This document shows positions 1-10,401 of a DNA stretch of 64,000 bases, piece after piece. Every line of letters starts with the position of its first letter. Positions within the stretch are counted from its first letter, which is position 1. The translations under genes and the position numbers were made by a program. The stretch comes from Photobacterium atrarenae (lineage in GTDB: Bacteria > Pseudomonadota > Gammaproteobacteria > Enterobacterales > Vibrionaceae): the NCBI RefSeq assembly GCF_024380015.1, contig NZ_CP101508.1:124001-188000 (forward strand), given 5' to 3'. The notes beneath the pieces are model-generated. The model had not been told where the DNA came from. It saw only the letters and a list, made by a program, of their open reading frames with translations, and ran no database searches.

Positions 1-2
1 AT

Positions 3-119
3 TTACTCGAAGAGCTGGAAAAGATCAGTGAGACCGAGCGGATCAAAGGTGTGGTGGCCCACCGCTATGCCCAGGCGACGGTGCCCAACCCGCCGACGGA
101 ATATCTGGTGATCCTTTAG
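3..119 (+). CDS. C-terminal fragment of an unidentified protein
   Basis: An open frame enters from the left edge and gives 38 residues ending in TEYLVIL before a TAG stop. It is followed 45 bases later by a strong bidirectional terminator, as expected for a gene converging on tex. The fragment is too short for me to assign a family. The lack of stops and its position before a terminator support it being real coding sequence. Confidence 0.5.
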   Translation, partial: LLEELEKISETERIKGVVAHRYAQATVPNPPTEYLVIL

Positions 120-163
120 TGTATTGCCGGTATTGGCTGCAAATGGCGCCACGGGTCGGGATT

Positions 164-194
164 AAAAAAGAGCCAGCATGATGCTGGCTCTTTT
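164..194. terminator. Bidirectional terminator between the left-edge gene and tex
   Basis: A perfect 14-bp inverted repeat (AAAAGAGCCAGCAT and its complement, one-base spacer) has an A-run on one side and a T-run on the other. It can stop transcription from both converging genes. Confidence 0.9.
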
Positions 195-227
195 GGATCG
201 GGGCATGAATAATTGCGATTGCCCGGA

Positions 228-2549
228 CTATTTTTTCCTGGCGTTGGCGAATGCGGCCGCGAAGGCGCCGCCCATGGCGCTGTTGCCGCCCTGATCGTTC
301 TTACTCCGGGACTGGCGCTGCTCACGGGGTTGCTGGCGTTGGCCTTGCGGTTTGCGGCTCGTTTTTTCCTGGCCCGGCTCATCGTTGAGGCGCATCGACA
401 GGCCAATTCGTTTGCGCTGCAGATCGACTTCCATCACCTTCACCTTGACGATATCGCCGGCTTTGACCACTTCGCGCGGATCAGAGACAAACTTGTCCGA
501 CAGTGCAGAGATATGCACCAGGCCATCCTGGTGGACACCGATATCGACGAAGGCACCGAAATTGGTCACATTGGTGATTACCCCTTCCAATACCATGCCC
601 GGGATCAGATCTTTCACCTCGTGAACACCTTCGGCGAAGGTCGCGGTTTTAAATTCCGGTCGCGGGTCGCGGCCCGGTTTGTCCAGCTCACTGATAATAT
701 CAGTCACTGTCGGCAGGCCGAATTGCTCATTGGTATAGTCCGCAGGCTTCAGGCCTTTGAGGAAGTCACTGTTGCCGATGATTGCATCCAGCGCTTTGTC
801 GTTCGCCGCAGCGATGTTTTTCACCACCGCGTAAGATTCCGGGTGCACCGCCGAGCTGTCGAGCGGGTTCTTGCCGTTCATGATGCGCAGGAAACCGGCA
901 CACTGCTCGAAGGCTTTCGGCCCCAGGCGGGCGACCTTCTTCAGCGTGGTGCGGGCTTCAAAGCGGCCGTTTTCATCGCGGTAGTTGACGATGTTCTGGG
1001 CGATGGTGTTGTTCAGGCCGGCCACTCGGGTCAGCAGTGCCGCAGATGCTGTATTGACGTCCACGCCGACGGCGTTGACGCAGTCTTCGACCACGGCATC
1101 GAGCCGCTTGGCCAGCATGCTCTGGCTGACATCGTGCTGGTACTGGCCCACCCCGATCGATTTCGGATCGATTTTCACCAGCTCGGCCAGCGGATCCTGC
1201 AGGCGGCGGCCAATCGACACCGCGCCGCGCAGCGAGACGTCCAGGTTCGGGAACTCGTTGGCAGCCAGTTCGGAGGCTGAATAGACCGAGGCACCGGCCT
1301 CGCTCACCATCACGCTCTGGATCTTGAGGTTGTTGTCTTTGAGCAGGGTGGTGACAAAGCTGTCGGTTTCACGTGAAGCAGTACCGTTACCAATCGCGAT
1401 CAGATCGACGTCGTGTTTGGCGATCAGGGCCAACACCGTCGCTTCGGACTGGGCGACCTGGCGCTGTGGCTGGTGCGGGTAAATCGTCGCGGTATCGAGC
1501 AGCTTGCCGGTCTGATCGACGACCGCCACTTTACAGCCGGTCCGCAGACCCGGGTCCAGTGCCAGCGTGACGCGCGGGCCCGCTGGTGCAGCCATCAGCA
1601 AGTCTTTGAGGTTATCGGCAAATACCTGCATCGCGCCGTCTTCGGCTTTCTCGCGCAGGGCGCTCAGTAGCTCGGTTTCCATGTGCATCAGGATTTTGAT
1701 CCGCCAGGCCCAGCTGATCACCTGCTTGCGCCAGCTGTCGGCAGGCTGGGTACCGAGGGTGATGCCGTAGTGCTCGGCAATCATCACTTCGCAGTAGGAG
1801 CCGCGGGTGCCTGCTTCCTGGTTCGGGTCGGCGATGAGGGTCAGTTGCAGCACGCCTTCGTTGCGGCCGCGGAACAGGGCCAGGGCGCGGTGTGACGGAA
1901 TGTTTTTCAGTGCTTCGCTGTACTCGAAGTAATCTTTGAATTTGGCGCCTTCCTGCGCCTTGCCGTCGACGACCGTGGCGCTCAGCTCGGCCTGGTGTTG
2001 CAGGTGGCGGCGGATTTTATCCAGCAGCGCGGCATCTTCGGCAAAGCGCTCCATCAGGATAGCACGGGCACCGTCGAGGGCGGCCTTGGTATCGGCGACG
2101 CCTTTGTCTGTATCAATATAAGCTTCCGCCGCGGCTTCCGGGATCTGGCTCGGGTTGGTCCACAGGCTGTCGGCCAGCGGCTCAAGGCCGGCTTCAATCG
2201 CAATCTGGCCTTTGGTGCGGCGCTTGGGTTTGTAAGGCAGGTAGAGATCTTCGAGCCGGGTTTTGCTGTCCGCGGCCTTGATTTCCGCTTCCAGCGCCGG
2301 GGTCAGCTTGTTTTGTTCACTGATGGATTTCAAAATCACCTGGCGGCGGTCTTCCATTTCCCGCAGGTAACCGAGGCGGGATTCCAGGTTGCGCAGCTGG
2401 GTATCATCCAGCCCGCCGGTGACTTCCTTACGGTAACGGGCGATAAAAGGGACCGTATTGCCGTCATCGAGCAGGGTGACGGCTGCCGTAACTTGTTCCG
2501 GGCGCACCGTCAGTTCACGGGCAATCGTCTGGTTGATCGTGTTGCTCAT
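228..2549 (-). CDS. tex: Tex, S1-domain RNA-binding transcription accessory protein
   Basis: Tex is a conserved cytoplasmic nucleic-acid-binding protein linked to transcription. The 773-residue product shows the family layout: an N-terminal helical region with the FIARYRKE motif, a YqgF/RuvC-like domain around 325-450 ([17 protein letters not shown]), helix-hairpin-helix repeats around 500-570, and a C-terminal S1 domain around 640-710 ([20 protein letters not shown]). A basic Gln/Arg-rich tail follows. The frame stays open 43 codons further upstream, but family alignment begins at [15 protein letters not shown], so that ATG is chosen. It is transcribed toward the bidirectional terminator at 164-194. 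Confidence 0.96.
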   Translation of the reverse strand: MSNTINQTIARELTVRPEQVTAAVTLLDDGNTVPFIARYRKEVTGGLDDTQLRNLESRLGYLREMEDRRQVILKSISEQNKLTPALEAEIKAADSKTRLEDLYLPYKPKRRTKGQIAIEAGLEPLADSLWTNPSQIPEAAAEAYIDTDKGVADTKAALDGARAILMERFAEDAALLDKIRRHLQHQAELSATVVDGKAQEGAKFKDYFEYSEALKNIPSHRALALFRGRNEGVLQLTLIADPNQEAGTRGSYCEVMIAEHYGITLGTQPADSWRKQVISWAWRIKILMHMETELLSALREKAEDGAMQVFADNLKDLLMAAPAGPRVTLALDPGLRTGCKVAVVDQTGKLLDTATIYPHQPQRQVAQSEATVLALIAKHDVDLIAIGNGTASRETDSFVTTLLKDNNLKIQSVMVSEAGASVYSASELAANEFPNLDVSLRGAVSIGRRLQDPLAELVKIDPKSIGVGQYQHDVSQSMLAKRLDAVVEDCVNAVGVDVNTASAALLTRVAGLNNTIAQNIVNYRDENGRFEARTTLKKVARLGPKAFEQCAGFLRIMNGKNPLDSSAVHPESYAVVKNIAAANDKALDAIIGNSDFLKGLKPADYTNEQFGLPTVTDIISELDKPGRDPRPEFKTATFAEGVHEVKDLIPGMVLEGVITNVTNFGAFVDIGVHQDGLVHISALSDKFVSDPREVVKAGDIVKVKVMEVDLQRKRIGLSMRLNDEPGQEKTSRKPQGQRQQPREQRQSRSKNDQGGNSAMGGAFAAAFANARKK

Positions 2550-2735
2550 CCGTTGTTTCTCTTGTTGTCGTTTGTGCCTCCATTCTACGGGCGAATGGGG
2601 CGGAGGCAAGTTGAGATCTGTCAGGGCTCTGTCAGTGTGAGCCCGGTGCCGGTTGTGGTATTTGGCATCGGTATTCACTGGGGGATAGGGCGGCCGGTGC
2701 GGCCGCCGGTGAAGATGGGCTGGATGGGAACGAGC

Positions 2736-4007
2736 TTAGAAGCGATCGACCCGGAAGGGCGTCGGGTCGATCGCCGGTGCTTGCCTGCGCAGCAGGCTGA
2801 CCACCAGTTCGGCGCTGACGGCTGCCTGGGTCAACCCCAGGTGCTGATTGCCGAAAGCAAACAGCAGGTGGGGGTGGGTCGGATGACGGTCAATCACCGG
2901 CAGGGAGTCCGGGAGTGTCGGCCGGTGGCCCATCCATTCGCTGACTGTCAGCGCCGGATCGTCGAGGCGACGGAGCAACTGGCGGCTGTGATGACGTAGG
3001 GCCGCAAAACCCCGGGCCAGGGGCGGCAGGGTCAGGCCGCCGATTTCGGTGATCCCGACTACCCGCAAGCCGCTGTCGAGCGGACTCATGACAAAGCGTC
3101 GCTCGGCAGAGCCGATGGGGTGATTGAGAGTGATGTGTTCGGCTTCAATAGTCAGGTGATAACCGCGCTCGGCTTCCAGCGGCACGCTGAGCCCGACTTG
3201 CTGCAACAACGCTTTGCTCCACGCGCCGGTGCAGATGATCGCCTGCTCGGTATCAAAAGTGCCTCCATCAAGGGTCTCGAGCTGGACCCGGTTGGCCTGG
3301 AGGGTGATGTCGCGGATCTCCCGGCTCAGGATCTGGCCACCGCGGGCTTCAAACGCCGCCTGTAGTAATTGCGATAACTGGAAGGGATCGCGGACCCGGC
3401 AGGCATCCGGAAAATATAGCGCGTGGCTGAGGCGCTCTGCCAGCTCCGGCTCCTTAGCCGCCAGCGCTTCGCCCTGGAGCAGCTCAGTCGTGATCCCCTG
3501 CTTGGCCAGGTCGCGGGCATGGTCACGGGCGGCCTCAAGCTTGTCGGGGGATTCCCACACCAGCAGGTAGCCTGAAGGCACGAGCTGCTCGGTGGCGCCG
3601 ATATCTGCCAGGCAGCGCTGCCAGGCCGGAACTGCGGCCCGGTTCAGGGCCGTCAGGGCGGCCCGGCTGTGCTCAACACGGCCTGGTGCGGCGGCGCGGA
3701 GAAAGCGCGCCAGCCAGGGCAGTGCCCGGTGCAGGTAGCGTAGTGGCAGCGACAGCGGGCCCTTGGGGTCGAGCCACATCGCCGGGGCGCCGGCCAGGGT
3801 CGCCGGGGTCGCCAGCGGGTCGACCAGTTCGGTTGCCAGGTAGCCGGCATTGCCGAACGAAGCGCCGGTACCGGGGGCGTTGCGATCGATCAGGGTGACG
3901 GTATAGCCATGGCGCTGGGCTTCCAGCGCCGTACAGAGCCCGACCACACCGGCACCGACGACCGCAAGCGGGCCCCGGGATACAGCTGGTGAGGATAGAT
4001 TGGTCAT
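2736..4007 (-). CDS. DadA-like FAD-dependent D-amino-acid dehydrogenase/oxidase
   Basis: This is a 423-residue FAD oxidoreductase of the DAO/DadA family. Residues 13-42 form a Rossmann FAD site (VVGAGVVGLCTALEAQRHG ending in a ribose-binding Asp), followed by the GASFGNAG segment typical of DadA. The C-terminal GHRPTLPDSLPVI and FGNQHLGLTQA stretches are the second FAD-contact region. Family members oxidise D-amino acids, D-hydroxyproline or D-proline to the imino or keto acid. It is the last gene of a three-gene minus-strand set behind an NhaC transporter and an OCD-family enzyme. With an OCD partner, a cyclic imino acid such as D-proline or hydroxyproline is a plausible substrate, but this is inference. 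Confidence 0.85.
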   Translation of the reverse strand: MTNLSSPAVSRGPLAVVGAGVVGLCTALEAQRHGYTVTLIDRNAPGTGASFGNAGYLATELVDPLATPATLAGAPAMWLDPKGPLSLPLRYLHRALPWLARFLRAAAPGRVEHSRAALTALNRAAVPAWQRCLADIGATEQLVPSGYLLVWESPDKLEAARDHARDLAKQGITTELLQGEALAAKEPELAERLSHALYFPDACRVRDPFQLSQLLQAAFEARGGQILSREIRDITLQANRVQLETLDGGTFDTEQAIICTGAWSKALLQQVGLSVPLEAERGYHLTIEAEHITLNHPIGSAERRFVMSPLDSGLRVVGITEIGGLTLPPLARGFAALRHHSRQLLRRLDDPALTVSEWMGHRPTLPDSLPVIDRHPTHPHLLFAFGNQHLGLTQAAVSAELVVSLLRRQAPAIDPTPFRVDRF

Positions 4008-4039
4008 GGCTTGCGCTCCTTTGTGCGATAACTGAATGA

Positions 4040-5506
4040 TTATGAGTGTGCCGCGGACGGGGCCGGTGAAGCTTCATCCTGCGTCGGTTGGGACGCGCGG
4101 AGCGAAAACCAGCCGGTCTGGGCGTAGAGAATGCCGATTGCCGGGGAGAGCCAGCAGGCAAAAGCCAGCGGGATATACAGCAGGGCACTGTAATCGCCCG
4201 GGGCGACGGCCAGGCCGAGGGTACCCATGACAAAGGCGCCGCCGGCATTCCAGGGGATCAGCGGCGAGACCAGGGTACCGCCTTCTTCAATCGCCCGCGA
4301 CAGGTTGAGCCGACTGTAGCCCAGCTTATCGTATTCCGACCCGAACATCCGGCCCGGCAGGGCAATCGACAGGTAGACGTCGCCGGAGACGGCATTGGTG
4401 GCGATCGAGGTCAGGATGGCATTGGTCTGCAGGCCGCGGAAACGGCGGGTGGTGCGCATAATGGCGCTGACCACAGACTCCAGACAGCCGGTGCGCTCCA
4501 GGGCGCCGCCGAACGCAAGGGCAAACATCATCAGGGTGATCACCCAGGTCATGGAAGAGACACCCCCGCGGTTGAGCAGGCTGTCGAGGGCCTGGGTACC
4601 GGTCTCGATTTTAAAGCCGCTGTGGGCAAAAGTCAGGATTTCATTGAGGTTGTAGCTGTATTGGTGAACCGCGACCAATGCCCCGAGGATAAAACCGGTA
4701 AACAGGGCCGGGATTGGGGCCACTTTGCAAAAGGCCAGCGCCATGACCACCCCCAGCGGCAGCAGTGGCAGGAAACCCAGCTCAAACTGTGCTTCCAGCC
4801 CCTGACGGATGTCGGTGATATGGGCCAGTTGCGACGGATCGGCACTGCTGGTCCCGCCAATGACCGCATAGATGGTCAGGGCGATCAGCATCGCCGGGAT
4901 CGTGGTCGGCATCATGTTGCGGATATGGGCAAACACATTGGTTTCGGTCACCGCCGCAGCCAGGTTGGTGGTATCGGACAACGGGGAAACCTTGTCGCCG
5001 AAGAAGGCACCGGAGACCACGGCGCCGGCGGTCCAGTAGGCTGGGATCCCAAACGCATAGCCGATGCCGACCAGCGCCAGGCCAACGGTACCGACCGTGG
5101 TCCAGCTCGAGCCAATCGACAGCGAGACCAGCGAGCAGAGCAGCATGGTGGCGGCCAGGAACCAGCTCGGGTCGATCAGGGCCAGGCCGTAATAGATCAG
5201 GGTCGGAACCGTGCCGCTGGCTATCCAGGTACTGACCAGCATCCCGACCACGATCAGGGTAGCGATCGACGGCATGGCGATGTGCAGTACGCGAAATGCA
5301 CCGGCTTCAATCTCCTGCCAGCGCAGTCCCTGATACCAGCCGACCAGCGCGGTGATGGCAAAGCCTATCGCCAGCGCAATATGCGGGGTAAAGTCGTCGT
5401 AGTAAAAAATCTGGATGGCCAGTAAGCCAATAGTCAGAAAAATCGGGATGATCGCCACGCCCAGATGCGGGACGGCGGAAAAGTCTGAGGTATTCTGTTT
5501 CATCAT
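4040..5506 (-). CDS. NhaC-family Na+/H+ antiporter or amino-acid transporter
   Basis: A polytopic inner-membrane protein of about 488 residues with some 11-12 hydrophobic segments. It has NhaC features such as SSWTTVGTVGLAL and the SPLSDTTNLAAA segment in the middle. NhaC-type proteins exchange Na+ for H+, or (as in MleN) couple this to organic-acid exchange. Its position inside a catabolic operon suggests it imports the substrate of the flanking enzymes. The start at the tandem ATGs follows an AAAGGA Shine-Dalgarno with about six bases of spacing; an upstream in-frame ATG has none. Confidence 0.85.
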   Translation of the reverse strand: MMKQNTSDFSAVPHLGVAIIPIFLTIGLLAIQIFYYDDFTPHIALAIGFAITALVGWYQGLRWQEIEAGAFRVLHIAMPSIATLIVVGMLVSTWIASGTVPTLIYYGLALIDPSWFLAATMLLCSLVSLSIGSSWTTVGTVGLALVGIGYAFGIPAYWTAGAVVSGAFFGDKVSPLSDTTNLAAAVTETNVFAHIRNMMPTTIPAMLIALTIYAVIGGTSSADPSQLAHITDIRQGLEAQFELGFLPLLPLGVVMALAFCKVAPIPALFTGFILGALVAVHQYSYNLNEILTFAHSGFKIETGTQALDSLLNRGGVSSMTWVITLMMFALAFGGALERTGCLESVVSAIMRTTRRFRGLQTNAILTSIATNAVSGDVYLSIALPGRMFGSEYDKLGYSRLNLSRAIEEGGTLVSPLIPWNAGGAFVMGTLGLAVAPGDYSALLYIPLAFACWLSPAIGILYAQTGWFSLRASQPTQDEASPAPSAAHS

Positions 5507-5596
5507 GCTGCATCCTTTCAAGGTTCGGGCCCGGGCGGATCCGGGTGCAGGCGGGAGCCGGCATCAGTGTCCTGGCTCCCGTATCGCTGCGGGCAC

Positions 5597-6550
5597 TCAG
5601 GCCATTTGCTGGTAGGCCAGCACGGCGGCGGCGAGATCTTCGCGCGAATCGCCGACCGATTTAAAGGCGGTGATCGCCGTGTCCGGCGCTGCCAGTGCTG
5701 CGCGGCCGGTATGGGCGCCGCTGCAGAGTTCGGCAAAGCCGGCAAGAATATGGCTCTCGTCAATAGCGCCATCCTGGATCGGCAGGATCAGCTCTCCGGT
5801 TTCGACCAGGGCGGCGGCTTTGACATCGACAAACAGCGCCGCGCGTTGCATCGCTTCGTTATCGGCTTCGCGCATGGTCGGGGTGAAACTGCCGACCAGA
5901 TCGAGGTGGGCGCCGGGTTTGAGCCAGGCCCCCTTGATGATCGGGGTGGTCGAGAGGGTGGCACAGCTGATCAGATCCGCTTCGCGGGCCACGCTTTCCA
6001 GTTCAGCGTCGGTGCAGGCGCTGGCATTGATGCCGCGGTCGCGCAGCTCGGTTGCCAGTTGTTTGGCGGCGGCCTGGTTGATATCCCAGATATGGATGGT
6101 GTCGAGCGGGCGAACGCTCATGTGGGCCGGGATCAGGCGGCGGGCCACCCGGCCGGCACCGACCATCAGCATGGTTCGGCTGTCTTCGCGTGACAGGTAG
6201 CTCGAAGCCAGCGCGGAAGCCGCGGCCGTGCGGCGGGCCGTGAGCTCGTTGCCGTCAATCTGGGCCAGCAGTTGCCCGGTCTGGCCGCAGCTTAGCAGGT
6301 AGTTGCTGCTCAGACCCGGCAGGTTCTTGGCACTGTTGCCGGGAAAGACGTTGACCTGCTTGACCCCGAGGTATTCGCCGGGCAGCCAGGCCGGCATCAG
6401 CAGCAGGGTGGCATCCGGACTTTCGGGCACCGACAGGGTATGGTGATGGCGGATCGGCGAAACCACATCGCGGGTAAACATGGTGCGCAGCGCGTCGATC
6501 AGTGGCTGCCACGGCAGTGCGTCCTGGACTTGATTCTGGTTGAGTTGCAT
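5597..6550 (-). CDS. Ornithine cyclodeaminase/mu-crystallin family enzyme
   Basis: A 317-residue member of the OCD/mu-crystallin/alanine-dehydrogenase family. An NAD(P)-binding Rossmann motif (MLMVGAGRVARRL) starts near residue 129, and there is a typical N-terminal substrate domain (GVKQVNVFPGN, TARRTAAASALAS). Family activities include ornithine cyclodeaminase, ketimine reductase and delta1-pyrroline-2-carboxylate reductase. Next to a DadA-like oxidase, imino-acid reductase activity is the more likely choice: the oxidase would make the cyclic imine and this enzyme would reduce it. It is the first gene of the minus-strand cassette and faces the AraC regulator across a 131-bp promoter region. 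Confidence 0.88.
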   Translation of the reverse strand: MQLNQNQVQDALPWQPLIDALRTMFTRDVVSPIRHHHTLSVPESPDATLLLMPAWLPGEYLGVKQVNVFPGNSAKNLPGLSSNYLLSCGQTGQLLAQIDGNELTARRTAAASALASSYLSREDSRTMLMVGAGRVARRLIPAHMSVRPLDTIHIWDINQAAAKQLATELRDRGINASACTDAELESVAREADLISCATLSTTPIIKGAWLKPGAHLDLVGSFTPTMREADNEAMQRAALFVDVKAAALVETGELILPIQDGAIDESHILAGFAELCSGAHTGRAALAAPDTAITAFKSVGDSREDLAAAVLAYQQMA

Positions 6551-6681
6551 TTCTGACTTCCTTCCCTGTTAATGTATTGTTATTTTATCGGCAAATAAAA
6601 GCGGGCATTTGCCTGAGACTATGGTGTTGTTAGCTCAGACTCCTGAGCTGTTGCAAAAGACGTGTAAGTGCGGGGGTTCGG

Positions 6682-7473
6682 GTGGAACGGAGTCAGATCA
6701 GAAGAAATTTAATTGCCCGGCAGCAGGGGGATCACCAGCATGCCTTTGCCCAGGTTCTGCTGGGCTGGCGCGGGCAGATGGCGTGTGAGTTTGAACGTGA
6801 GCAGGGCCGGCTGGTCCATGGCGGGATTGCGATTGTCCCGGACAGCGCACCACATTTCTTCAACGGGTTGAGTGAAGACAGTGAATTGCTGGTGATCGAT
6901 CTGGCACCGGCCGATCCCTATCTCCAGGCGCTGGAGCAGGCGTGCGAGCAGCCGCTGCTGAGCACCCTGTTCAGCCAGCCGCATTTTCTGACCCTGACCC
7001 CGGACAGCCAGCCGCTGCTTGATTTTGCCGCCCACCAGCTCCGCCGCGCCGGAGCGCAGATCAGCCCGCAGCTCCATTGCCAGCTGATTTCGCTGTTTCT
7101 GACCCAGTTCGGCCAGATGCACGCGCCGTCGGTGGCGCGGGTGCTGAACCACAGCCGTCTCGAAGAGCAGGCGCTCAATATGTTGATTGATCAACGGCTG
7201 TCCTCGCCGCTCAGCAACGCGGCGATGGCCAGCGCGATGCACCTGAGCGAGAGTCATTTTTACTGCCTGTGCCAGCGTCAGTTCGGGATCACCCCGCAGC
7301 AGTATGTGATGCAGCGGCGGATGCGGCGGGCCCGGCAGTTGCTGTTAGAAACCAGGATGCCGCTGACCGAGCTGGCTGCCGAGGTTGGTTTTGCCCAGCT
7401 GTCCGGTTTTTCCCGCGCCTACAAACGCTTTTATCACCAAACGCCCAGCGCGACCCGGCGCCGGACGGATTAA
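6682..7473 (+). CDS. AraC-family transcriptional regulator
   Basis: A 263-residue regulator. The N-terminal 100 residues look like a cupin effector-binding domain (VHGGIAIVPDSAPHFFNGL). The C-terminal 100 residues carry two helix-turn-helix units, with the signature SAMHLSESHFYCLCQRQFG and the second helix EVGFAQLSGFSRAYKRFYHQTP. It is divergent from the OCD-NhaC-DadA cassette and is probably its substrate-responsive activator. The gene runs convergent with greB, with 33 bp between them and no obvious terminator. Confidence 0.9.
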   Translation: MERSQIRRNLIARQQGDHQHAFAQVLLGWRGQMACEFEREQGRLVHGGIAIVPDSAPHFFNGLSEDSELLVIDLAPADPYLQALEQACEQPLLSTLFSQPHFLTLTPDSQPLLDFAAHQLRRAGAQISPQLHCQLISLFLTQFGQMHAPSVARVLNHSRLEEQALNMLIDQRLSSPLSNAAMASAMHLSESHFYCLCQRQFGITPQQYVMQRRMRRARQLLLETRMPLTELAAEVGFAQLSGFSRAYKRFYHQTPSATRRRTD

Positions 7474-7506
7474 ACTGACGGAGAATATCGGCGAGGAAAA
7501 CCGGGA

Positions 7507-7977
7507 TTACTGATAGCGAATGGCGTTGACGAACCACTCTTTCTTACCGGCGGGGGTATTGACTTCAAACTCGTCGTCGACTTCTTTTTTCAGCAGCGCC
7601 CGGGCCATCGGCGAGTCGATGGAGATGTAGTCGTTGCGGCCGTAGATCTCGTCCGGGCCGACGATGCGGAAGGTTTTGACTTCGCCGTCTTCGTTTTCTA
7701 TCTCGACCCAGGCGCCGAAGAAAACCTTGCCGTCCTGCTGCGGCGAGTAGTCGACCACCTGGACCTGCTCCAGGCGCTTGCGCAGGTAGCGGACCCGGCG
7801 GTCAATTTCGCGCAGGCGTTTTTTGTTGTACTGGTAATCGGCATTTTCACTGCGATCGCCGAGGCTGGCGGCCCAGGTAACTTTCTTGGTGACTTCCGGG
7901 CGCTCTTCTTTCCAGAGGAAATCCAGCTCCTCTTTCAGCTTGTCATAGCCCTCGCGGGTGATTAAGTTAGTTTTCAT
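7507..7977 (-). CDS. greB: Transcription elongation factor GreB
   Basis: GreB rescues backtracked RNA polymerase by stimulating transcript cleavage through its secondary channel. The 156-residue product has the N-terminal coiled coil with the acidic tip (LGDRSENADYQYNKKRLREID) and a C-terminal FKBP-like domain (SPMARALLKK). The open frame extends 19 codons upstream, but the GreB family starts at MKTNLITREGY. It lies immediately upstream of, and divergent from, ompR-envZ, the usual gammaproteobacterial order. Confidence 0.97.
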   Translation of the reverse strand: MKTNLITREGYDKLKEELDFLWKEERPEVTKKVTWAASLGDRSENADYQYNKKRLREIDRRVRYLRKRLEQVQVVDYSPQQDGKVFFGAWVEIENEDGEVKTFRIVGPDEIYGRNDYISIDSPMARALLKKEVDDEFEVNTPAGKKEWFVNAIRYQ

Positions 7978-8251
7978 ACGGTTGTCCTGAACTTTTGCTC
8001 CCTGCATCTTCCAATGCTTTGCCGATGACGTCAATATGAAGGCTGGCGCTTCGTGACAGTGCGGACCGATGTGCGGAGTAGGGTGACAGCATTCGATGAT
8101 GATTGAGCGGATGGCCTATGATCAGCAAAGAGATTTGGACATAATCGGTAACAATTTTGGGCCGTTTTGCGGCACTTTCAGGCCGTGCTCGGCCGTGCGA
8201 GTTCAGTAGAATGGTGCCAGTGCTCGAGAACCTGAGCGATAAAGGTGAGAT

Positions 8252-8971
8252 ATGCAGGAAAATTTCAAGATTCTGGTTGTTGATGATGATATGCGTCTGC
8301 GGGCGCTGCTGGAGCGGTATCTGTCGGAGCAGGGCTTCCAGGTGCGCAGTGTCGCCAATGGCGAGCAAATGGATCGCTTGCTGTCCCGCGAGAATTTTCA
8401 CCTGATGGTGCTGGATCTGATGCTGCCGGGCGAAGACGGTTTGTCGATTTGCCGCCGGCTGCGCAATGCCAACAACATGCTGCCGATCCTGATGTTGACT
8501 GCCAAGGGCGACGAAGTCGACCGGATTGTCGGGCTGGAAGTCGGCGCCGATGATTATCTGCCCAAGCCGTTTAATCCGCGCGAGCTGCTGGCCCGGATCC
8601 GGGCGGTGTTGCGTCGCCAGACCATTGAGGCTCCGGGCGCCCCGAGCGTTGACAGCAAAGTCATCGAGTTCGGTGAGTTCCGACTCAACCTCGGCACCCG
8701 AGAGATGTTCCGCGGCGAGGAAGCGATGCCGCTGACTTCGGGCGAATTTGCGGTGCTCAAGGCCCTGGTGACCAATGCCCGCGAGCCGATGTCGCGCGAT
8801 AAGCTGATGAACATGGCCCGCGGCCGCGAGTACTCGGCTATGGAGCGTTCGATTGACGTTCAGATCTCGCGCCTGCGCCGGATGATTGAAGATGACCCGA
8901 GCCGCCCGCGCTACATCCAGACCGTCTGGGGGCTGGGCTATGTGTTTGTGCCTGACGGCAGTGAGGCATAA
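8252..8971 (+). CDS. ompR: Osmotic-response regulator OmpR
   Basis: A 239-residue response regulator. The receiver domain has the acidic pocket DDD near residues 11-13, the phosphoacceptor Asp55 ([11 protein letters not shown]) and the conserved Lys in LPKPF. The C-terminal winged helix ([33 protein letters not shown]) is typical of OmpR. It acts with EnvZ to control porin genes and other envelope functions. A 14-bp gap to envZ indicates one operon. Confidence 0.97.
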   Translation: MQENFKILVVDDDMRLRALLERYLSEQGFQVRSVANGEQMDRLLSRENFHLMVLDLMLPGEDGLSICRRLRNANNMLPILMLTAKGDEVDRIVGLEVGADDYLPKPFNPRELLARIRAVLRRQTIEAPGAPSVDSKVIEFGEFRLNLGTREMFRGEEAMPLTSGEFAVLKALVTNAREPMSRDKLMNMARGREYSAMERSIDVQISRLRRMIEDDPSRPRYIQTVWGLGYVFVPDGSEA

Positions 8972-8985
8972 AAAAGGACGCAGCC

Positions 8986-10323
8986 ATGCGGATGTCCCCT
9001 CGCAGTACGTTTGCCCGCACCCTGATTCTGCTGGCTGGTCTGTTGATAGCCAGCCAGATTTTTTCTTACCTGGCGGTGCTCAATTACGCCCTGCTGCCCA
9101 GTTTGCAGCAGTTTAACCGGATCCTGGCTTATGAAGTCCGGCTGATGCTCAAAGAAGACGTTGAGCTGGCGGACGGCCATACCTTCCACCTTGACACGCC
9201 GTTGCGGCGGCAGCTGCTGGAGCAACTGGGCGTGACGTTGCACAACGAAGACAGTGACTCGCTGGAGGAGTATCACCAGGCCACCCGGATTGACTATCTC
9301 AGCGAGGAAATGACCCGGGAGCTGGAGGTGCCGACCGAAGTGCGCCTGGTGCTGGGGGCTGACAGTTATGTGTTGTGGATGAAGTGCGATGCGATGCCGG
9401 GCTACCTGATGCGGATCCCGCTCTCGGAGCTGCAGGAAGAGGATTTTTCGCCGCTGTTTCACTACAGTCTGATTATCGCCTTGATGGTGATCGCCGGTGG
9501 CTGGCTGTTTATTAAAATTCAGAACCGGCCGTTGGTGGCGCTGGAGCAGGCGGCGTTGCAGGTTGCCCAGGGCGGCACTCCGCCGCATTTGCCGGAGCGG
9601 GGCGCCTCGGAGATCCGCGCGGTGACCCGGGCCTTTAACAAGATGGCGGAGGGGATCCAGCAACTGGAAGACGACCGGGCATTGTTGCTGGCGGGGGTCA
9701 GCCATGACTTGCGCACGCCGCTGACCCGGATCCGGCTGGCCACTGAGATGATGTCGCCGGAGGACAGCTATCTGGCCGAGAGCATGATAAAGGATACCGA
9801 AGAGTGCAACGCGATCATCAGCCAGTTCATGGAGTATCTTAAATCAACCCAGTTGCAGGAGCAGGAAAGCCTGGATCTGAACGGGTTGTTGCAGGAGGTG
9901 GCGGAAGCCGAAGGCGGTTATGAACAGGAGGTTGCGCTGGATTTGAATCCGATCCCCTGCGTCGTGCGCGGTAACCCGGTGGCAATTAAGCGCTCGGTAG
10001 CCAACCTGGTGATCAATGCACTGCGTTACGGCAAAGGGTGGGTCAGGGTTTCCAGCGGGGTCGCGGCCGATCGCCAGACTGCGTGGTTCTGCGTCGAAGA
10101 TGACGGGCCTGGCATTGCGCCGGATCAGGTTGCGAAGATGTTCCAGCCGCTGACCCGGGGCGATAGTGCCCGTGGTAGCGAGGCGGAAGGAACCGGGCTT
10201 GGGTTGGCCATCGTCAAGCGGATCATCGACCAGCACGGGGGCAGTATTCTGGTCACCAACCGTAGTAGCGGTGGCCTGAAAGTGCAGGTTGGCCTGCCGA
10301 TCCAGAACGGTAAAAAACATTAA
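8986..10323 (+). CDS. envZ: Osmosensor histidine kinase EnvZ
   Basis: A 445-residue inner-membrane sensor kinase. TM1 is near residues 10-32 and TM2 near 158-180, with a periplasmic loop between them, then a HAMP linker. The dimerisation helix carries phosphoacceptor His240 ([14 protein letters not shown]), followed by N, G1 and G2 boxes ([30 protein letters not shown]). It phosphorylates and dephosphorylates OmpR. An AAAGGA ribosome site precedes the chosen ATG. The operon ends at a strong terminator immediately followed by a group II intron. Confidence 0.96.
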   Translation: MRMSPRSTFARTLILLAGLLIASQIFSYLAVLNYALLPSLQQFNRILAYEVRLMLKEDVELADGHTFHLDTPLRRQLLEQLGVTLHNEDSDSLEEYHQATRIDYLSEEMTRELEVPTEVRLVLGADSYVLWMKCDAMPGYLMRIPLSELQEEDFSPLFHYSLIIALMVIAGGWLFIKIQNRPLVALEQAALQVAQGGTPPHLPERGASEIRAVTRAFNKMAEGIQQLEDDRALLLAGVSHDLRTPLTRIRLATEMMSPEDSYLAESMIKDTEECNAIISQFMEYLKSTQLQEQESLDLNGLLQEVAEAEGGYEQEVALDLNPIPCVVRGNPVAIKRSVANLVINALRYGKGWVRVSSGVAADRQTAWFCVEDDGPGIAPDQVAKMFQPLTRGDSARGSEAEGTGLGLAIVKRIIDQHGGSILVTNRSSGGLKVQVGLPIQNGKKH

Positions 10324-10371
10324 GATCCGGGCGCGCCGCGCGCCGGGTCAAAACAAATCGGATCAAAACTA

Positions 10372-10401
10372 AAAAGCGCCGGCAGTGATGCCGGCGCTTT
10401 T
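10372..10401. terminator. Rho-independent terminator of ompR-envZ, target site of the intron
   Basis: A 13-bp perfect stem (AAAAGCGCCGGCA, loop GTGA, complement) ends in T's and is almost symmetrical, so it could serve both strands. The group II intron begins five bases after the stem, the typical position for group IIC insertion. Confidence 0.92.

Noticed and set aside
213..1280. Long plus-strand open frame (355 codons) opposite tex
   Set aside because: Antisense shadow of a well-conserved gene in GC-rich sequence; no ribosome site or family likeness.
4088..5425. 445-codon plus-strand frame opposite nhaC
   Set aside because: Low-complexity Gly/Gln/Arg/Asp-rich translation typical of an antisense shadow of a membrane-protein gene.
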